Shown: positions 16,229 to 25,476, numbered from the stretch's first letter. The stretch: DNA of 64,000 bases from Lachnobacterium bovis (GCF_900111325.1 NZ_FOGW01000015.1:1-64000); one strand, 5' to 3'. Numbers and translations: made by a program. Notes: generated by a model not told the origin, from the sequence alone.

Positions 16229-18802
16229 ATGGCATCTAAAAACAAAAATAAAACTACAACTGAAACAATAACTAATTTTTTAGAAGCACATGATGGCAGA
16301 AGTGAAAAATATAGTGAACGAATTCCGTTTACAGCTTCTGTCGTTGTTGTACTTGTTATTGCTGTGTCTATGTTTATTTTCTGTAATATTCGAGTTGGAA
16401 ACAGTAATGAATACAAAACGCTAGGTAATCTATCATCTAAAAAAGTATTATATTTATCTTCATATGACTACTCTTATGTAACTGTACCTGAACAGTTAAA
16501 AGGAATTAATAGTGTGTTTGAAAAGTATCAAATAAGAGTAGATTACGAATTTATGAATACAAAAAAATTCCCAAGTGATAAAACAATCGAAAATTTTTAT
16601 ATAGATTTTAAAGAAAAGATGAAAACAGTGGGTAAGTACGATGCTGTGCTTGCTGTTGACGATCCGGCTCTAAATTTTGTACTAGAGTATAGAGAAGATT
16701 TTTTTGAAAATGTACCAATTGTTTTTTTCGGAATAAATAATAAAACAACTGGTTTAAAAGCGGCTCATGATGATTTGATAACAGGTACTCTTGAGGAAAC
16801 TTATGTTAGAGATACTGTAGGTTGTGCACTTTTAATTCATCCAAATAGAAAACGCATAGTGGCAATTTCCGATAACACTAGTACAGGACAAGGGGAATTG
16901 AGGGAATTTTACAATGCTTCTGAAGAATATAAAAATAAACAATTCGTGGATATTAATATATCACAGTGTAAAAAAGATGAAATAAAAAATAAATTAAATA
17001 ATCTGACAAAAAATGATATTGTTATATTTTTAAATATGCAAATGGATGCAGAAGGAAATACGTATACCTTAAAAGAGGCGATGAAGTTTATTGCAAAAAA
17101 TTCTAATAACGCTCCGGTTTATTCATCTTCTGTAATTGGTGTAAATACAGGTATTATTGGTGGGAAAAGTACAGATTTTAATTTGACAAGTAAAGATGCT
17201 GCAAAACGTGTGGTAAGATTGCTTAAGGGAAAAAATATAAAAAATATGGCAGTTGAATATGACATTGGTGAAACATTTTGGTTTGATGATGTGCAATTAA
17301 GACATTTCGGAATTAAGTATAGTAGTTTACCGGCAAAAAGAAAAATTTATAATTATAATAAGAGCTATTTTGAAATTAATAAGGAAACTATTATAGCAAT
17401 AGAAATGTTTTTAGGTGCGGTTTGTATAGTTTTTATACTAATAACAATAGATAATAGACGAAAAAATGGATTAATTTTGCAATTAGAGTGTGCATATGAG
17501 GATTTGATAAAAAAAGATGAACAAATATCTTACATGGTAGATCATGATGAATTGACGAAGTTGTATAATAGGCGTGCCATGGAAAATGACATGAATAGAA
17601 TAATCGAGGAGAAACATAATTTTACTATTATACATTTAGATCTAGATGATTTTAAATTTATAAATGATACGTACGGACATGCATGTGGAGATAAAGTACT
17701 TAGTGAAATTGGATCAAGATTTAAAAGTGTCGGTTTTAAATATAATTTTAGGACATATAGAATAGGTGGTGATGAATTTTTAATTATTATAAAGGATAAA
17801 TTTGTTCAACAAAATACAATAATAATGGACGAAATTTTGAATGTAAAAAATGAGAAGATACATTTTAAAAATAAAGATATTTATGTTTCATTTAGTATGG
17901 GCATGGCATATCACAATGGAGAAAAAGAATCAGTTACAAATGTTATAATTAAGGCTGATTTGGCAATGTATGAAGCTAAGAATTATGGAAAAAATAATCT
18001 AGTGATATATTCAGAAAATTTAAAAGTTAATGAGACAAGAAAGCAATTGATTAAGCAGACAGTTAAGGAAGCGTGTAAAAAAAATGAAATATATATTGAT
18101 TATCAGCCACAGTTTTCACTGAAAGAAAAGACAATTAACGCTTTTGAAGCATTAGTAAGATTGAATTCTAATTTATATCGTCCATCAGAATTTATCCCAA
18201 TAATAGAAGAAAGTGATATTATAATTTCTCTTGGTCGGAGAGTATTAGAAAAAGTTATAGAAGAAATTTCGACATGTATTAAAGAAGGCATAGAAATGTT
18301 TCCTGTATCAATCAAATTTTCAATAAAGCAATTAAATGATGACACGTTTTTTGAGTATTTAGAATCATTGTTACGAAAATATAACGTTCCAACTAGTTTG
18401 ATTGTAATTGAAATAACTGAAAATTTATTGATAAAGAACTCTAAATTGACAAAAAAATTTTTTGATAAAGTAACAGAGTTGAAAATATCTGTTGTTTTAG
18501 ATGAATTTGGCGTTGGTTATGCTTCTATAAATTATTTATCAATATTACCAATAAAACGTATAAAAATTGATAAAAGTATATTAAATGAGCAATCAACAGA
18601 AAAAGTCAGTTTTTTAAAAAATATAATAAAACTTATTCATTCATTGAATTTGTATGTAATTGTTGAAGGAATAGAAACACCAGAAGAATATGAAAAAGTT
18701 ATTGAATTTAACTGTGATTACGCGCAAGGATACTATTTGGCAAGACCAGCAAATATTAAGAAAATTATAGAGTTGCTAGAAAAAAATAGTAAAAATAATT
18801 AA
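16229..18802 (+). CDS. Membrane sensor with binding-protein-like domain, GGDEF and degenerate EAL domains
   Basis: The 857-residue protein has a membrane segment near 34-52 and an extracellular domain (about 65-385) resembling ABC-type substrate-binding proteins (KVLYLSSYDYSYVTVPEQ, VLAVDDPAL). A second membrane segment near 391-410 leads to cytoplasmic domains. The GGDEF motif is intact (about 513-517, RIGGDEF), so cyclic-di-GMP synthesis is plausible; the usual RxxD inhibitory site is not seen. The EAL domain keeps EALVR (about 640), ITEN, VEGIET and AQGY. The metal-binding Asn of the SVNxS motif is Lys (IKFS, about 695), and the second Asp of DDFG is Glu (DEFG, about 758). Phosphodiesterase activity is therefore doubtful. 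The ATG follows GAGGATG. Confidence 0.88.
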   Translation: MASKNKNKTTTETITNFLEAHDGRSEKYSERIPFTASVVVVLVIAVSMFIFCNIRVGNSNEYKTLGNLSSKKVLYLSSYDYSYVTVPEQLKGINSVFEKYQIRVDYEFMNTKKFPSDKTIENFYIDFKEKMKTVGKYDAVLAVDDPALNFVLEYREDFFENVPIVFFGINNKTTGLKAAHDDLITGTLEETYVRDTVGCALLIHPNRKRIVAISDNTSTGQGELREFYNASEEYKNKQFVDINISQCKKDEIKNKLNNLTKNDIVIFLNMQMDAEGNTYTLKEAMKFIAKNSNNAPVYSSSVIGVNTGIIGGKSTDFNLTSKDAAKRVVRLLKGKNIKNMAVEYDIGETFWFDDVQLRHFGIKYSSLPAKRKIYNYNKSYFEINKETIIAIEMFLGAVCIVFILITIDNRRKNGLILQLECAYEDLIKKDEQISYMVDHDELTKLYNRRAMENDMNRIIEEKHNFTIIHLDLDDFKFINDTYGHACGDKVLSEIGSRFKSVGFKYNFRTYRIGGDEFLIIIKDKFVQQNTIIMDEILNVKNEKIHFKNKDIYVSFSMGMAYHNGEKESVTNVIIKADLAMYEAKNYGKNNLVIYSENLKVNETRKQLIKQTVKEACKKNEIYIDYQPQFSLKEKTINAFEALVRLNSNLYRPSEFIPIIEESDIIISLGRRVLEKVIEEISTCIKEGIEMFPVSIKFSIKQLNDDTFFEYLESLLRKYNVPTSLIVIEITENLLIKNSKLTKKFFDKVTELKISVVLDEFGVGYASINYLSILPIKRIKIDKSILNEQSTEKVSFLKNIIKLIHSLNLYVIVEGIETPEEYEKVIEFNCDYAQGYYLARPANIKKIIELLEKNSKNN

Positions 18803-18983
18803 TAGACTATTAAATTTTTTATATGTATAAATAAAACAAAAAAATATTTCGATATTCAAATTAGAGTGAATGTTTGTAAAAATAGGTTAAATCAATTTAA
18901 GATTGTTTTTATAGAAGAGATTGATTTGGAAAAAGTTTTATAGACAGTGTTTATATTTTGTATTAGTTCAAGGAGGATTTTAC

Positions 18984-20072
18984 ATGAAAACATTTGTTGG
19001 AAGTGGTAGTGGTGCTACAAGTAAAGCTTTGCAAGAAGCTACATCTGGCCTACAAACACCAAAAATGATAATGTTTATTGCACCATATGAGCAATTGGCT
19101 GATACTGCTAAGCTTATAAAAGAAAAGTATCCGAATGCGATGTCATTTGGAACGTGTGGTTCAAGTCTGGCAAATGGCGCAGTATCAGATAATGCGACTG
19201 TAGTTGTCGGCTTTTTTGAGGATGCAGTTATAAAATGTGGTTTAATTCAGGAACTTTCTACGTGCCCATTAGCATATATAAGAAAAGTTCAAGAGAATCT
19301 TTCGGCGGTGTCACCAGGCAATGAAGATACGGTAGTGCTTGAGTTTTGTACAAACAATGAAGAAAAACTTGTTTCTACATTGTACACTTGTGTTGCTAAA
19401 AGAAATGTACCATTAGTCGGAGGAACTGTCTTTGGAGTACCAGCTGGAAAGACTTCGTATGTTGCATATGAAGGAAAAGTTTATTCAAATTCATGTGCGT
19501 ATGCTGTAATAAAGAATACTACAGGAAAAATTAGAACATATAAAGAGAATATATATGAAAAAAATGATATAATTTCTCACTTTGCTACTAAAGTTGATAC
19601 AGAAACTAGAACATTGATTGAGTTAGATGGTAGACCAGCAGCAGATGTTTATAGTGAAGCGTTAGATATTCCAAAGAACAAAATTATTGATAATGTTTTG
19701 AAAAATCCAATGGGACGTGTTGTAGAAGATAAAGTATATATTTCTTCAATGTTTGAACTTAAAGGGAATGGAGCACTAGTAAATTATAAACAGATTAATA
19801 AGAATGATTGTATCTATTTTTTGAAACTAGGTGATTATGATGAGATTGAAAAACAGCAGAGAGAAGAAATAAAGCAAGATGCTAAAAAGATTTCCTTTGT
19901 TTTTTCTATTGATTGTATATACAGATATATTTTGTATCAAAATGAAAACTATTTACAAACATATGCCAAAAATATGTCTATGCTAGGACCACATGTGGGA
20001 GTTATTGGTGGTGGAGAACAATATATTAATCAGCATTGTAATCAGACATTGGTATGTGCTGTATTTGAATAA
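18984..20072 (+). CDS. FIST-domain sensory protein
   Basis: The 362-residue cytoplasmic protein shows the FIST N and FIST C arrangement: GSGSGATSKALQEA at the start, FGTCGSSLANG near residue 53, LVGGTVFGVPAGKTSYVAYEG in the middle, and the C-terminal GVIGGGEQYINQHCNQTLV. FIST proteins are thought to bind small ligands and pass signals to chemotaxis or nucleotide-signalling proteins. Here the gene is 21 nt upstream of a soluble methyl-accepting protein and downstream of a GGDEF sensor, which fits that role. The ATG at 18984 follows AAGGAGG; an in-frame upstream start at 18921 has no ribosome site. Confidence 0.85.
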   Translation: MKTFVGSGSGATSKALQEATSGLQTPKMIMFIAPYEQLADTAKLIKEKYPNAMSFGTCGSSLANGAVSDNATVVVGFFEDAVIKCGLIQELSTCPLAYIRKVQENLSAVSPGNEDTVVLEFCTNNEEKLVSTLYTCVAKRNVPLVGGTVFGVPAGKTSYVAYEGKVYSNSCAYAVIKNTTGKIRTYKENIYEKNDIISHFATKVDTETRTLIELDGRPAADVYSEALDIPKNKIIDNVLKNPMGRVVEDKVYISSMFELKGNGALVNYKQINKNDCIYFLKLGDYDEIEKQQREEIKQDAKKISFVFSIDCIYRYILYQNENYLQTYAKNMSMLGPHVGVIGGGEQYINQHCNQTLVCAVFE

Positions 20073-20093
20073 AAAATAAGGAGGAAATTGGCA

Positions 20094-21074
20094 ATGTTTG
20101 GATTCGGAAAGAAGAAAGATGAAAATGTAATAGAAGAACCTGAATTTTCTGCGGATAATAAAAAAACTATAGAAGACAGTTTGGCAGCTTTTTCTTTTAT
20201 TAGTAAAGCTGTTATAGAAAAAAAAGATAGTTTGGCAGATGAAGAAGCTAATACAATAAAAGAGTTAGATAAAGTAAAAAAATCATATACACAGGCAATT
20301 GAAAATAATGATAAGATTAGTTCATCTATTGATAATATAGGACAAGAATTCTTAAAAGTTGGAGATTCATCTGATGAATTTAATACAGTTATGAAAGAAG
20401 TAATTGATATTTCTTCAGGTGCGATAAGTGATGTCCATAATTTGATTACAAGTTCAGAAAAGATGGAAGAGCAATTCAAAGAGATTGCCAAAATTTATGA
20501 GGAGTTCCAGACTGGATTTGAAGAGATTCAAGAAGCAACTCAAAGTATTATAGGTGTCGCAAACCAAACAAACTTGTTAGCATTAAATGCGTCTATTGAA
20601 GCTGCAAGAGCAGGCGAACATGGTAAAGGCTTTGCTGTCGTTGCAGATGAGGTTACTAAATTATCAATAGATATAAAAGAGCTAGTAGGTAATATAAATA
20701 AGAGTATGGATGGACTACAACATAGTTCAGAGTTATTAGCAAGCTCTATAGATGCAGCTAAAATTGCCCTTGAGGATTCTAAGAACCAAACAGATAGCAC
20801 AGAGAAAGTATTTAATGATATAACAAATTCTGTTGCTAGAGTAGAGGGAGTTGGTAATGATATTAAGGCTGTAGTTGATAGCTGCGATAGTTTAGTTAGA
20901 AATATTCAAGATGATATGTCATCTTATGAAGAACAGTATAGTTACGTTTTAGATAATCTTGAAGATTTAAAGAGTATGTTGACTAAGAAGGGATTTTTAT
21001 ACGAAGATATTTCTAATATAATGGTTCAGGCTGATCCTCTTATTAGTAAAATTAAAAAGGCATCAGATATTTAA
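20094..21074 (+). CDS. Soluble methyl-accepting chemotaxis protein
   Basis: The 326-residue protein has no membrane segment or obvious sensor domain. The middle holds the conserved MCP hairpin tip, ANQTNLLALNASIEAARAG followed by HGKGFAVVADEV (about 155-190), flanked by long heptad helices. It would signal through CheW/CheA from the cytoplasm. The FIST protein encoded just upstream is the obvious candidate for its input. The ATG at 20094 was chosen over a TTG two codons earlier because AAGGAGGA lies 8 nt upstream of the ATG. A strong terminator follows. Confidence 0.88.
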   Translation: MFGFGKKKDENVIEEPEFSADNKKTIEDSLAAFSFISKAVIEKKDSLADEEANTIKELDKVKKSYTQAIENNDKISSSIDNIGQEFLKVGDSSDEFNTVMKEVIDISSGAISDVHNLITSSEKMEEQFKEIAKIYEEFQTGFEEIQEATQSIIGVANQTNLLALNASIEAARAGEHGKGFAVVADEVTKLSIDIKELVGNINKSMDGLQHSSELLASSIDAAKIALEDSKNQTDSTEKVFNDITNSVARVEGVGNDIKAVVDSCDSLVRNIQDDMSSYEEQYSYVLDNLEDLKSMLTKKGFLYEDISNIMVQADPLISKIKKASDI

Positions 21075-21138
21075 AAAAATAATAAAAGAGATATAAAAGC
21101 TGATAAACAGAGTGGAGATGTTTACTTTTATATTATAA

Positions 21139-21184
21139 AAAATGTCAAGGTGTTTTTCTGAAAAGAATTAACCTTGACATTTTG
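21139..21184. terminator. Bidirectional terminator between convergent genes
   Basis: AAATGTCAAGGT pairs with ACCTTGACATTT, with T runs on both strands. It lies between the chemotaxis gene (+) and the rRNA methyltransferase gene (-). Confidence 0.85.
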
Positions 21185-21186
21185 CG

Positions 21187-22632
21187 TTATAGGATATTTT
21201 TTCGTAGTCCTTTAGGGTAATGATTTTTCATGACTTTACCGGCCATCTTTCCCCATCCGAGAGAATACCCATTTACTGTGATTAAATACCATCCTTTTTC
21301 TTTGCTACAAGGAAAAGTTTCACCAGCAATAAATTTCTTGGCTTGATCATAGCTTATATCTACAGATTTTTTGACCATATCGTTTGATAAATATAGTGCA
21401 AGTGCATGTGATGGCTCAAATCTGTTTTTAAGTAAAGTTCCTAAATGCAAGCCACGACGTAACAAGCGAACTCCGCTGAGTGATGGTAGACCATTTGGAA
21501 CAAGATATAATTGATCTTTAAATAACTCTAATTTACCATCTAGAGGTAATTCAGAAATAGTGTCATTGAAAAATTCATAATATAAATCTAGTTCTTTTGG
21601 TTTTTTGTTTTTGTTTTTTGAAGAAAAAATATTTCTTTTTTCGATTTTATTATTAGTCTGTTCAAGAACAGCTACAAAATGTCCTTCGCCTTTTAATAAA
21701 TGAGGCCAAAGGCGAATAGTTTTTTTGAGTTCCTCCTTGTAAAAATCATAATCTAGTTCACTGTTAATAGTGTCTTTGAAGTCAGAATTATTGGTAGAGT
21801 CAACTATTTTTTTGTAGTAATCAAGGTTGCCGTCAGACATACCGTTATATTTGACGACGTCAACAATTTTAAAATCACTATGTCTTTTTAAGAAACGATA
21901 AATTGAACCTTCATTTTCTTCTGGAGCAAAAGTACAAGTAGAAAAAACGATTCTTCCACCAGGGGCTAACATCTTTGAAGCACAATCTAGAATCATATCT
22001 TGGCGTTGGCTACAAATTTCAACATTTTCAGTGGACCATTCATCAGTAGCATTTAAATTTTTCTTAAACATTCCCTCGCCAGAGCAAGGTGCGTCAACCA
22101 TAATTTTATCGAAGAAACCAGGAAAAATTTTGGTGAGATTATCTGGGGGTTCGTTAGTAACTACTGCGTTTGAAATTCCCATTCGCTCAATGTTTTCAGA
22201 TAAAATTTTACAACGTTTTGAGTTGATTTCATTTGATACAAGTAAACCTTGGTGATTCATAGTTGATGCAATTTGTGTACTTTTACCACCAGGAGCAGCA
22301 CATAAATCCAATATATATTCGCCCGGTTTAGCATCAAGATATGCAGCAGGTGCCATAGCACTTGGCTCTTGAATATAGTAAACACCGGCTTCATGGTAAG
22401 GGCTTTTGCCAGGACGATTATCGTTCTCATAAAAATATCCATTGTTAACCCAATCAATAGGCGAAAACTGAATATTGTCAATATTTTTATCCTTGAAGGT
22501 ATCGTAATTGGCTTTAAGTAAATTAAAGCGCAAACCGTGTTTTCTTTCTATTTCATAACTAGCAAGGAAATCATTATATTCCGCTGCTGAAAGTATTAAT
22601 TTAATTCGATCTAAAAAAAGGTTAGGTAACAT
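21187..22632 (-). CDS. rsmF: 16S rRNA (cytosine-C5) methyltransferase, RsmF/RsmB type
   Basis: The 481-residue protein has the NOL1/NOP2/Sun methyltransferase core: SAM-binding LDLCAAPGGKSTQIA (about 108-122), the Pro-Cys motif VDAPCSGEGMF (about 180), and the second cysteine in STCTFAPEENEG (about 230). A C-terminal extension (about 300-481) with LRRGLHLGTLLKNRFEPSHA resembles the RsmF C-terminal domains. It should methylate a cytosine in 16S rRNA using S-adenosylmethionine. The gene name is by resemblance; the target base is not determined here. AGGAG precedes the ATG at 22632. Confidence 0.85.
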   Translation of the reverse strand: MLPNLFLDRIKLILSAAEYNDFLASYEIERKHGLRFNLLKANYDTFKDKNIDNIQFSPIDWVNNGYFYENDNRPGKSPYHEAGVYYIQEPSAMAPAAYLDAKPGEYILDLCAAPGGKSTQIASTMNHQGLLVSNEINSKRCKILSENIERMGISNAVVTNEPPDNLTKIFPGFFDKIMVDAPCSGEGMFKKNLNATDEWSTENVEICSQRQDMILDCASKMLAPGGRIVFSTCTFAPEENEGSIYRFLKRHSDFKIVDVVKYNGMSDGNLDYYKKIVDSTNNSDFKDTINSELDYDFYKEELKKTIRLWPHLLKGEGHFVAVLEQTNNKIEKRNIFSSKNKNKKPKELDLYYEFFNDTISELPLDGKLELFKDQLYLVPNGLPSLSGVRLLRRGLHLGTLLKNRFEPSHALALYLSNDMVKKSVDISYDQAKKFIAGETFPCSKEKGWYLITVNGYSLGWGKMAGKVMKNHYPKGLRKNIL

Positions 22633-22716
22633 ACAATTCTCCTAAATATATTTTTATATGAAAAAAGTTAAATAAAACCTTAAAGAGTATATCATATTTT
22701 TGTAGATTTTGCATTA

Positions 22717-22745
22717 TTGAAAAGCGTATCTTTAAATGATATAAT
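22717..22745 (+). promoter_or_regulatory. Promoter of the PerR-type gene
   Basis: TTGAAA (22717-22722), a 17-nt spacer and TATAAT (22740-22745). The start codon is about 40 nt downstream. Confidence 0.7.
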
Positions 22746-22756
22746 TTTGAAGATAT

Positions 22757-22771
22757 TGAGAATTATTACTA
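22757..22771 (+). promoter_or_regulatory. Candidate PerR/Fur box
   Basis: TGAGAATTATTACTA resembles the PerR box TTATAATnATTATAA at 11 of 14 defined positions by eye. It sits just downstream of the expected transcription start, which fits autorepression. Confidence 0.45.
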
Positions 22772-22786
22772 TTTATGGAGATATAA

Positions 22787-23176
22787 ATGATTATAAAAAA
22801 GAGTAAACAAAGAGATGCAATTTATAATTTTTTAAAATTACGTGTAGATCATCCAACAGCAGAAATTGTATATCAGAATGTAAAGCAGGAATTTCCTAAG
22901 TTAAGTTTAGGTACGGTATATAGAAATTTAATGTTACTTACTGAATTGGGACAAATTCAGAGATTACAAGTAGGCGATGGAGTTGATCATTTTGATCCCA
23001 ATGTTAAGCAACATAGCCATTTTGTTTGTGAAAAATGTGGATGTGTCAGCGATTTGCCATATAATGAAGAGGTAGAAAAAATAGATTCGAAAATGGATAG
23101 TATTTTTAGTGGTAGGATAAAAGGACACAGTCTTGTATTTTATGGTGAGTGTGAAGATTGTCTGAAAACTGAATAA
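22787..23176 (+). CDS. perR: Fur-family regulator, PerR type
   Basis: The 129-residue protein shows a Fur-family winged helix with LSLGTVYRNLMLLTELGQI (about 39-57). The metal-binding region DHFDPNVKQHSHFVCEKCG follows, and structural zinc cysteines occur as CEKCG and CEDC. The Asp/His pattern (HPTAE, DHFD, HSHF) fits PerR, which senses peroxide through bound iron and represses oxidative-stress genes. The ATG follows GGAGA. No catalase or other target gene lies next to it. A zinc- or iron-type Fur is possible, but the size and motifs favour PerR. Confidence 0.8.
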   Translation: MIIKKSKQRDAIYNFLKLRVDHPTAEIVYQNVKQEFPKLSLGTVYRNLMLLTELGQIQRLQVGDGVDHFDPNVKQHSHFVCEKCGCVSDLPYNEEVEKIDSKMDSIFSGRIKGHSLVFYGECEDCLKTE

Positions 23177-23184
23177 AAAAATAA

Positions 23185-23244
23185 AAACCTTATAGCAAGC
23201 TTTTAAATTGAAATGTTACAAAAGAGTTGCTACAAGGTTTTTTT
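23185..23244. terminator. Bidirectional terminator between perR and the double-HTH regulator
   Basis: AAACCTTATAGCAA pairs imperfectly with TTGCTACAAGGTTT, followed by a T run. The A-rich left side supplies T for the opposite strand. Confidence 0.75.
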
Positions 23245-23256
23245 ATTTATTTTTAT

Positions 23257-25023
23257 TTATTTTTTAGTAATTAAATTATTATTTAAGTCAGACATATATT
23301 GTTCAAAAGCATTTCTAAGTTGAGGGTGAGTGAATAGGAAATGTATCGCAGGGAATTTGCTCTTTGATACGAGAACCCATTTACCACCTTGGCGTGAAAT
23401 GAGAATGCTTTGCTGACGAGTTGTATCATTTGATTTAATGATATAATTTGGAACTTTATCAGCAAAACGTCTTGTCAATTCTAAGTGCTCTAAATATTCA
23501 AGATAAGAGTATGTAATTGTATCTTCATAGAACGCCTTAGAAAGAGATAAAGCAGGTGGATTTGCCTCAAATTCATCTTTCGATAAAATAGGAAATTCAT
23601 CTATTAAGTATGAATGTTTGCAAGAATTCAATGCACATTCTTTACATATTTTGGTTGTTTTTATAATTTTTTCTCTATCTTCTAGCTTGATAGAATGTCG
23701 TTCAAGAATTCGCTCTAGCAAATTGTCTGATATTGTGTGTATAGGTAAAGTAGGTAAAATTTCATGTCTAGTACCTTTTTCCTTAGAGTTTTGAAGCATA
23801 AAATCAAAAAATTCATCATATCTGTTTTCTTTATAGATTTCCATTAAAGGTAAAGCTTCATTAAAAATAACATTCATCCTTTTTTTGTAAAAATTTAATT
23901 CATTTCTCATACGAGTAATGTAGAAATGAGCTACGTCACCTTTGGAAGTTGATGTTTCGCCAATAAAACTGATGTCTCGTGAATAAAATTCAAAATGGTT
24001 AAAAATTCCAGGACTAATATTATCAATATAATATGATTTGATTTGTCCAGTTAAATAGAATGGAATCCAAGTGCGCATTCCTTCAAGGATGTTTTCAATT
24101 GGTAAATTAATATTGTGAATAATATTAATTTGTACATTTCTTATAAGAAGTAAAGCAAAACAACTTATAAAAAGTTGTAAATATTCTTTATTATGAAAAT
24201 AAGATGAAAGTGAAGAATCAGCATAAAAATATACTGGTTCGTTAATAGTATTAGAAAGCATATACTTAAATAAATCAGAAGTAAACTGCTCAGTTGATTT
24301 ATTTGTGTAATATGACTTAGTCATAGGAAGTTGAGAAGACTCGGAGTGAATATGACTAGACATAAGTTTATATGCTTGTGTAAATTCATCAAGATTAAAT
24401 TCATCAATCAAAGTAACAAATTCACTAATTATGTTATTATAATCTATTCGGTGAGAATGATTAACTTGATTTGAACACATCCATTTACTAATGATCTTAA
24501 CAAAATCTTCTTCTTTTGTGATATCGATTACAGATTTTTGAATAACGTTAGAAAGTTGAAGTTTGTCAGAATCACGTCTGTAAGTGTTAAAAAGATAGTG
24601 ACCCACATTTTCTGAGAATAGCTTAACATCAGCAGGGTGACGTTGTGCAGTTCTGATTCGTGAGATATAAGAAGGATCAAAATTCAAATATTTTGCAATT
24701 GATGAAATATTGATATTCATTGTTGATAAAATCATGCTAAATTTTTCTGAAAAAATTTCATAATCTATATTATTGTTAGAAAGTGTATCCACAAACGAAG
24801 ACTCAATTTCATCTAGTGATCCAAGTTGTATTCCTTTTTCGGTGGCAATTGATTTTATACCAGTTGCTAATTTTTGAATTGTATCACTGTTTAAATTTGG
24901 AACTCGTAAACCATTTTTGTAACGGCTAATAACAGCTGCTGAAAGGTTTGTGGCAATAGAAAGTTCCTTTGCTGTACAATTTAATTTCTTTATATATATT
25001 TTTAGTTGTTCTTTAAATTCCAT
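23257..25023 (-). CDS. Unrecognised regulator with two N-terminal helix-turn-helix domains
   Basis: The 588-residue protein starts with an XRE-like HTH (about 15-40: TAKELSIATNLSAAVISRYK) and has a second HTH-like stretch near 105-130 (SIAKYLNFDPSYISRIRTAQ). The remaining 450 residues form a large alpha/beta region with no motif I recognise. One feature is CKECALNSCKH (about 453-463), three cysteines and a histidine that could bind metal. There are no membrane segments. It resembles the large HTH proteins of unknown role seen in Lachnospiraceae. The ATG at 25023 follows AAAAGGGGC. It is transcribed away from the amylopullulanase gene across a 578-nt gap. Confidence 0.6.
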   Translation of the reverse strand: MEFKEQLKIYIKKLNCTAKELSIATNLSAAVISRYKNGLRVPNLNSDTIQKLATGIKSIATEKGIQLGSLDEIESSFVDTLSNNNIDYEIFSEKFSMILSTMNINISSIAKYLNFDPSYISRIRTAQRHPADVKLFSENVGHYLFNTYRRDSDKLQLSNVIQKSVIDITKEEDFVKIISKWMCSNQVNHSHRIDYNNIISEFVTLIDEFNLDEFTQAYKLMSSHIHSESSQLPMTKSYYTNKSTEQFTSDLFKYMLSNTINEPVYFYADSSLSSYFHNKEYLQLFISCFALLLIRNVQINIIHNINLPIENILEGMRTWIPFYLTGQIKSYYIDNISPGIFNHFEFYSRDISFIGETSTSKGDVAHFYITRMRNELNFYKKRMNVIFNEALPLMEIYKENRYDEFFDFMLQNSKEKGTRHEILPTLPIHTISDNLLERILERHSIKLEDREKIIKTTKICKECALNSCKHSYLIDEFPILSKDEFEANPPALSLSKAFYEDTITYSYLEYLEHLELTRRFADKVPNYIIKSNDTTRQQSILISRQGGKWVLVSKSKFPAIHFLFTHPQLRNAFEQYMSDLNNNLITKK

Positions 25024-25189
25024 TTGCTGCCCCTTTTATGTAATCTTGTTGTACATTTTAACTATATTAACAATAGTATATTTGTAATGTTTTACTAAAA
25101 TGATACTGTAAAGTAAAAATGCACATACAATAATAGTATAAAGTAATATCTAATATAATGCAATAGAATTAAAATTTAAATTTCCGTTT

Positions 25190-25218
25190 TTGACAATGAC
25201 AAGAATGGTAAATCTATT
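25190..25218 (+). promoter_or_regulatory. Candidate promoter for a short intergenic transcript
   Basis: TTGACA (25190-25195), a 17-nt spacer and TCTATT (25213-25218). A second TATAAT at 25243-25248 lacks a well-placed -35. No protein start lies before the terminator at 25313. Confidence 0.4.
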
Positions 25219-25224
25219 GCATAA

Positions 25225-25362
25225 GTTTTATAAAAGTTATATTATAATTTGGTAAGTGATACTAAAGATTTTAGTTGATGTACAATTAAGGGGAGAGTAT
25301 TGTATATAGAGTAAAGAAACCAAGTCGTCTAATGCAGCTAGATGATTTGGTTTCTTTTTTTT
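25225..25362 (+). ncRNA. Candidate small RNA ending in a strong terminator
   Basis: The stretch between the promoter-like site and a strong rho-independent terminator holds no ORF of useful length. It could be a small RNA or a leader that ends before the amylopullulanase gene. I recognise no known RNA family. Confidence 0.35.
25313..25362 (+). terminator. Strong intergenic terminator
   Basis: AAAGAAACCAAGTCGTCTA pairs with TAGATGATTTGGTTTCTTT around a short loop, followed by T8. No known gene ends just upstream on this strand. Confidence 0.85.
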
Positions 25363-25436
25363 ATTAATTTTTTGGGAAATAAAATTAAAATTTTAATACG
25401 CATTTCACAAAAAAATTTCCATTATTTTATAAAAAA

Positions 25437-25476
25437 ATATTGTTTTATTAAAGCATTTAATAAAATAATAACAATA
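25437..25476. promoter_or_regulatory. AT-rich palindrome upstream of the amylopullulanase gene
   Basis: TTTATTAAA and TTTAATAAA face each other across 3 nt, flanked by imperfect arms ATATTGT and ACAATAT. It lies upstream of the -35 and may be an activator or repressor site. The protein that would bind it is unknown. Confidence 0.4.

Noticed and set aside
18103..18345. Minus-strand gene inside the GGDEF/EAL gene
   Set aside because: It has no ribosome site and is explained by the coding strand opposite.
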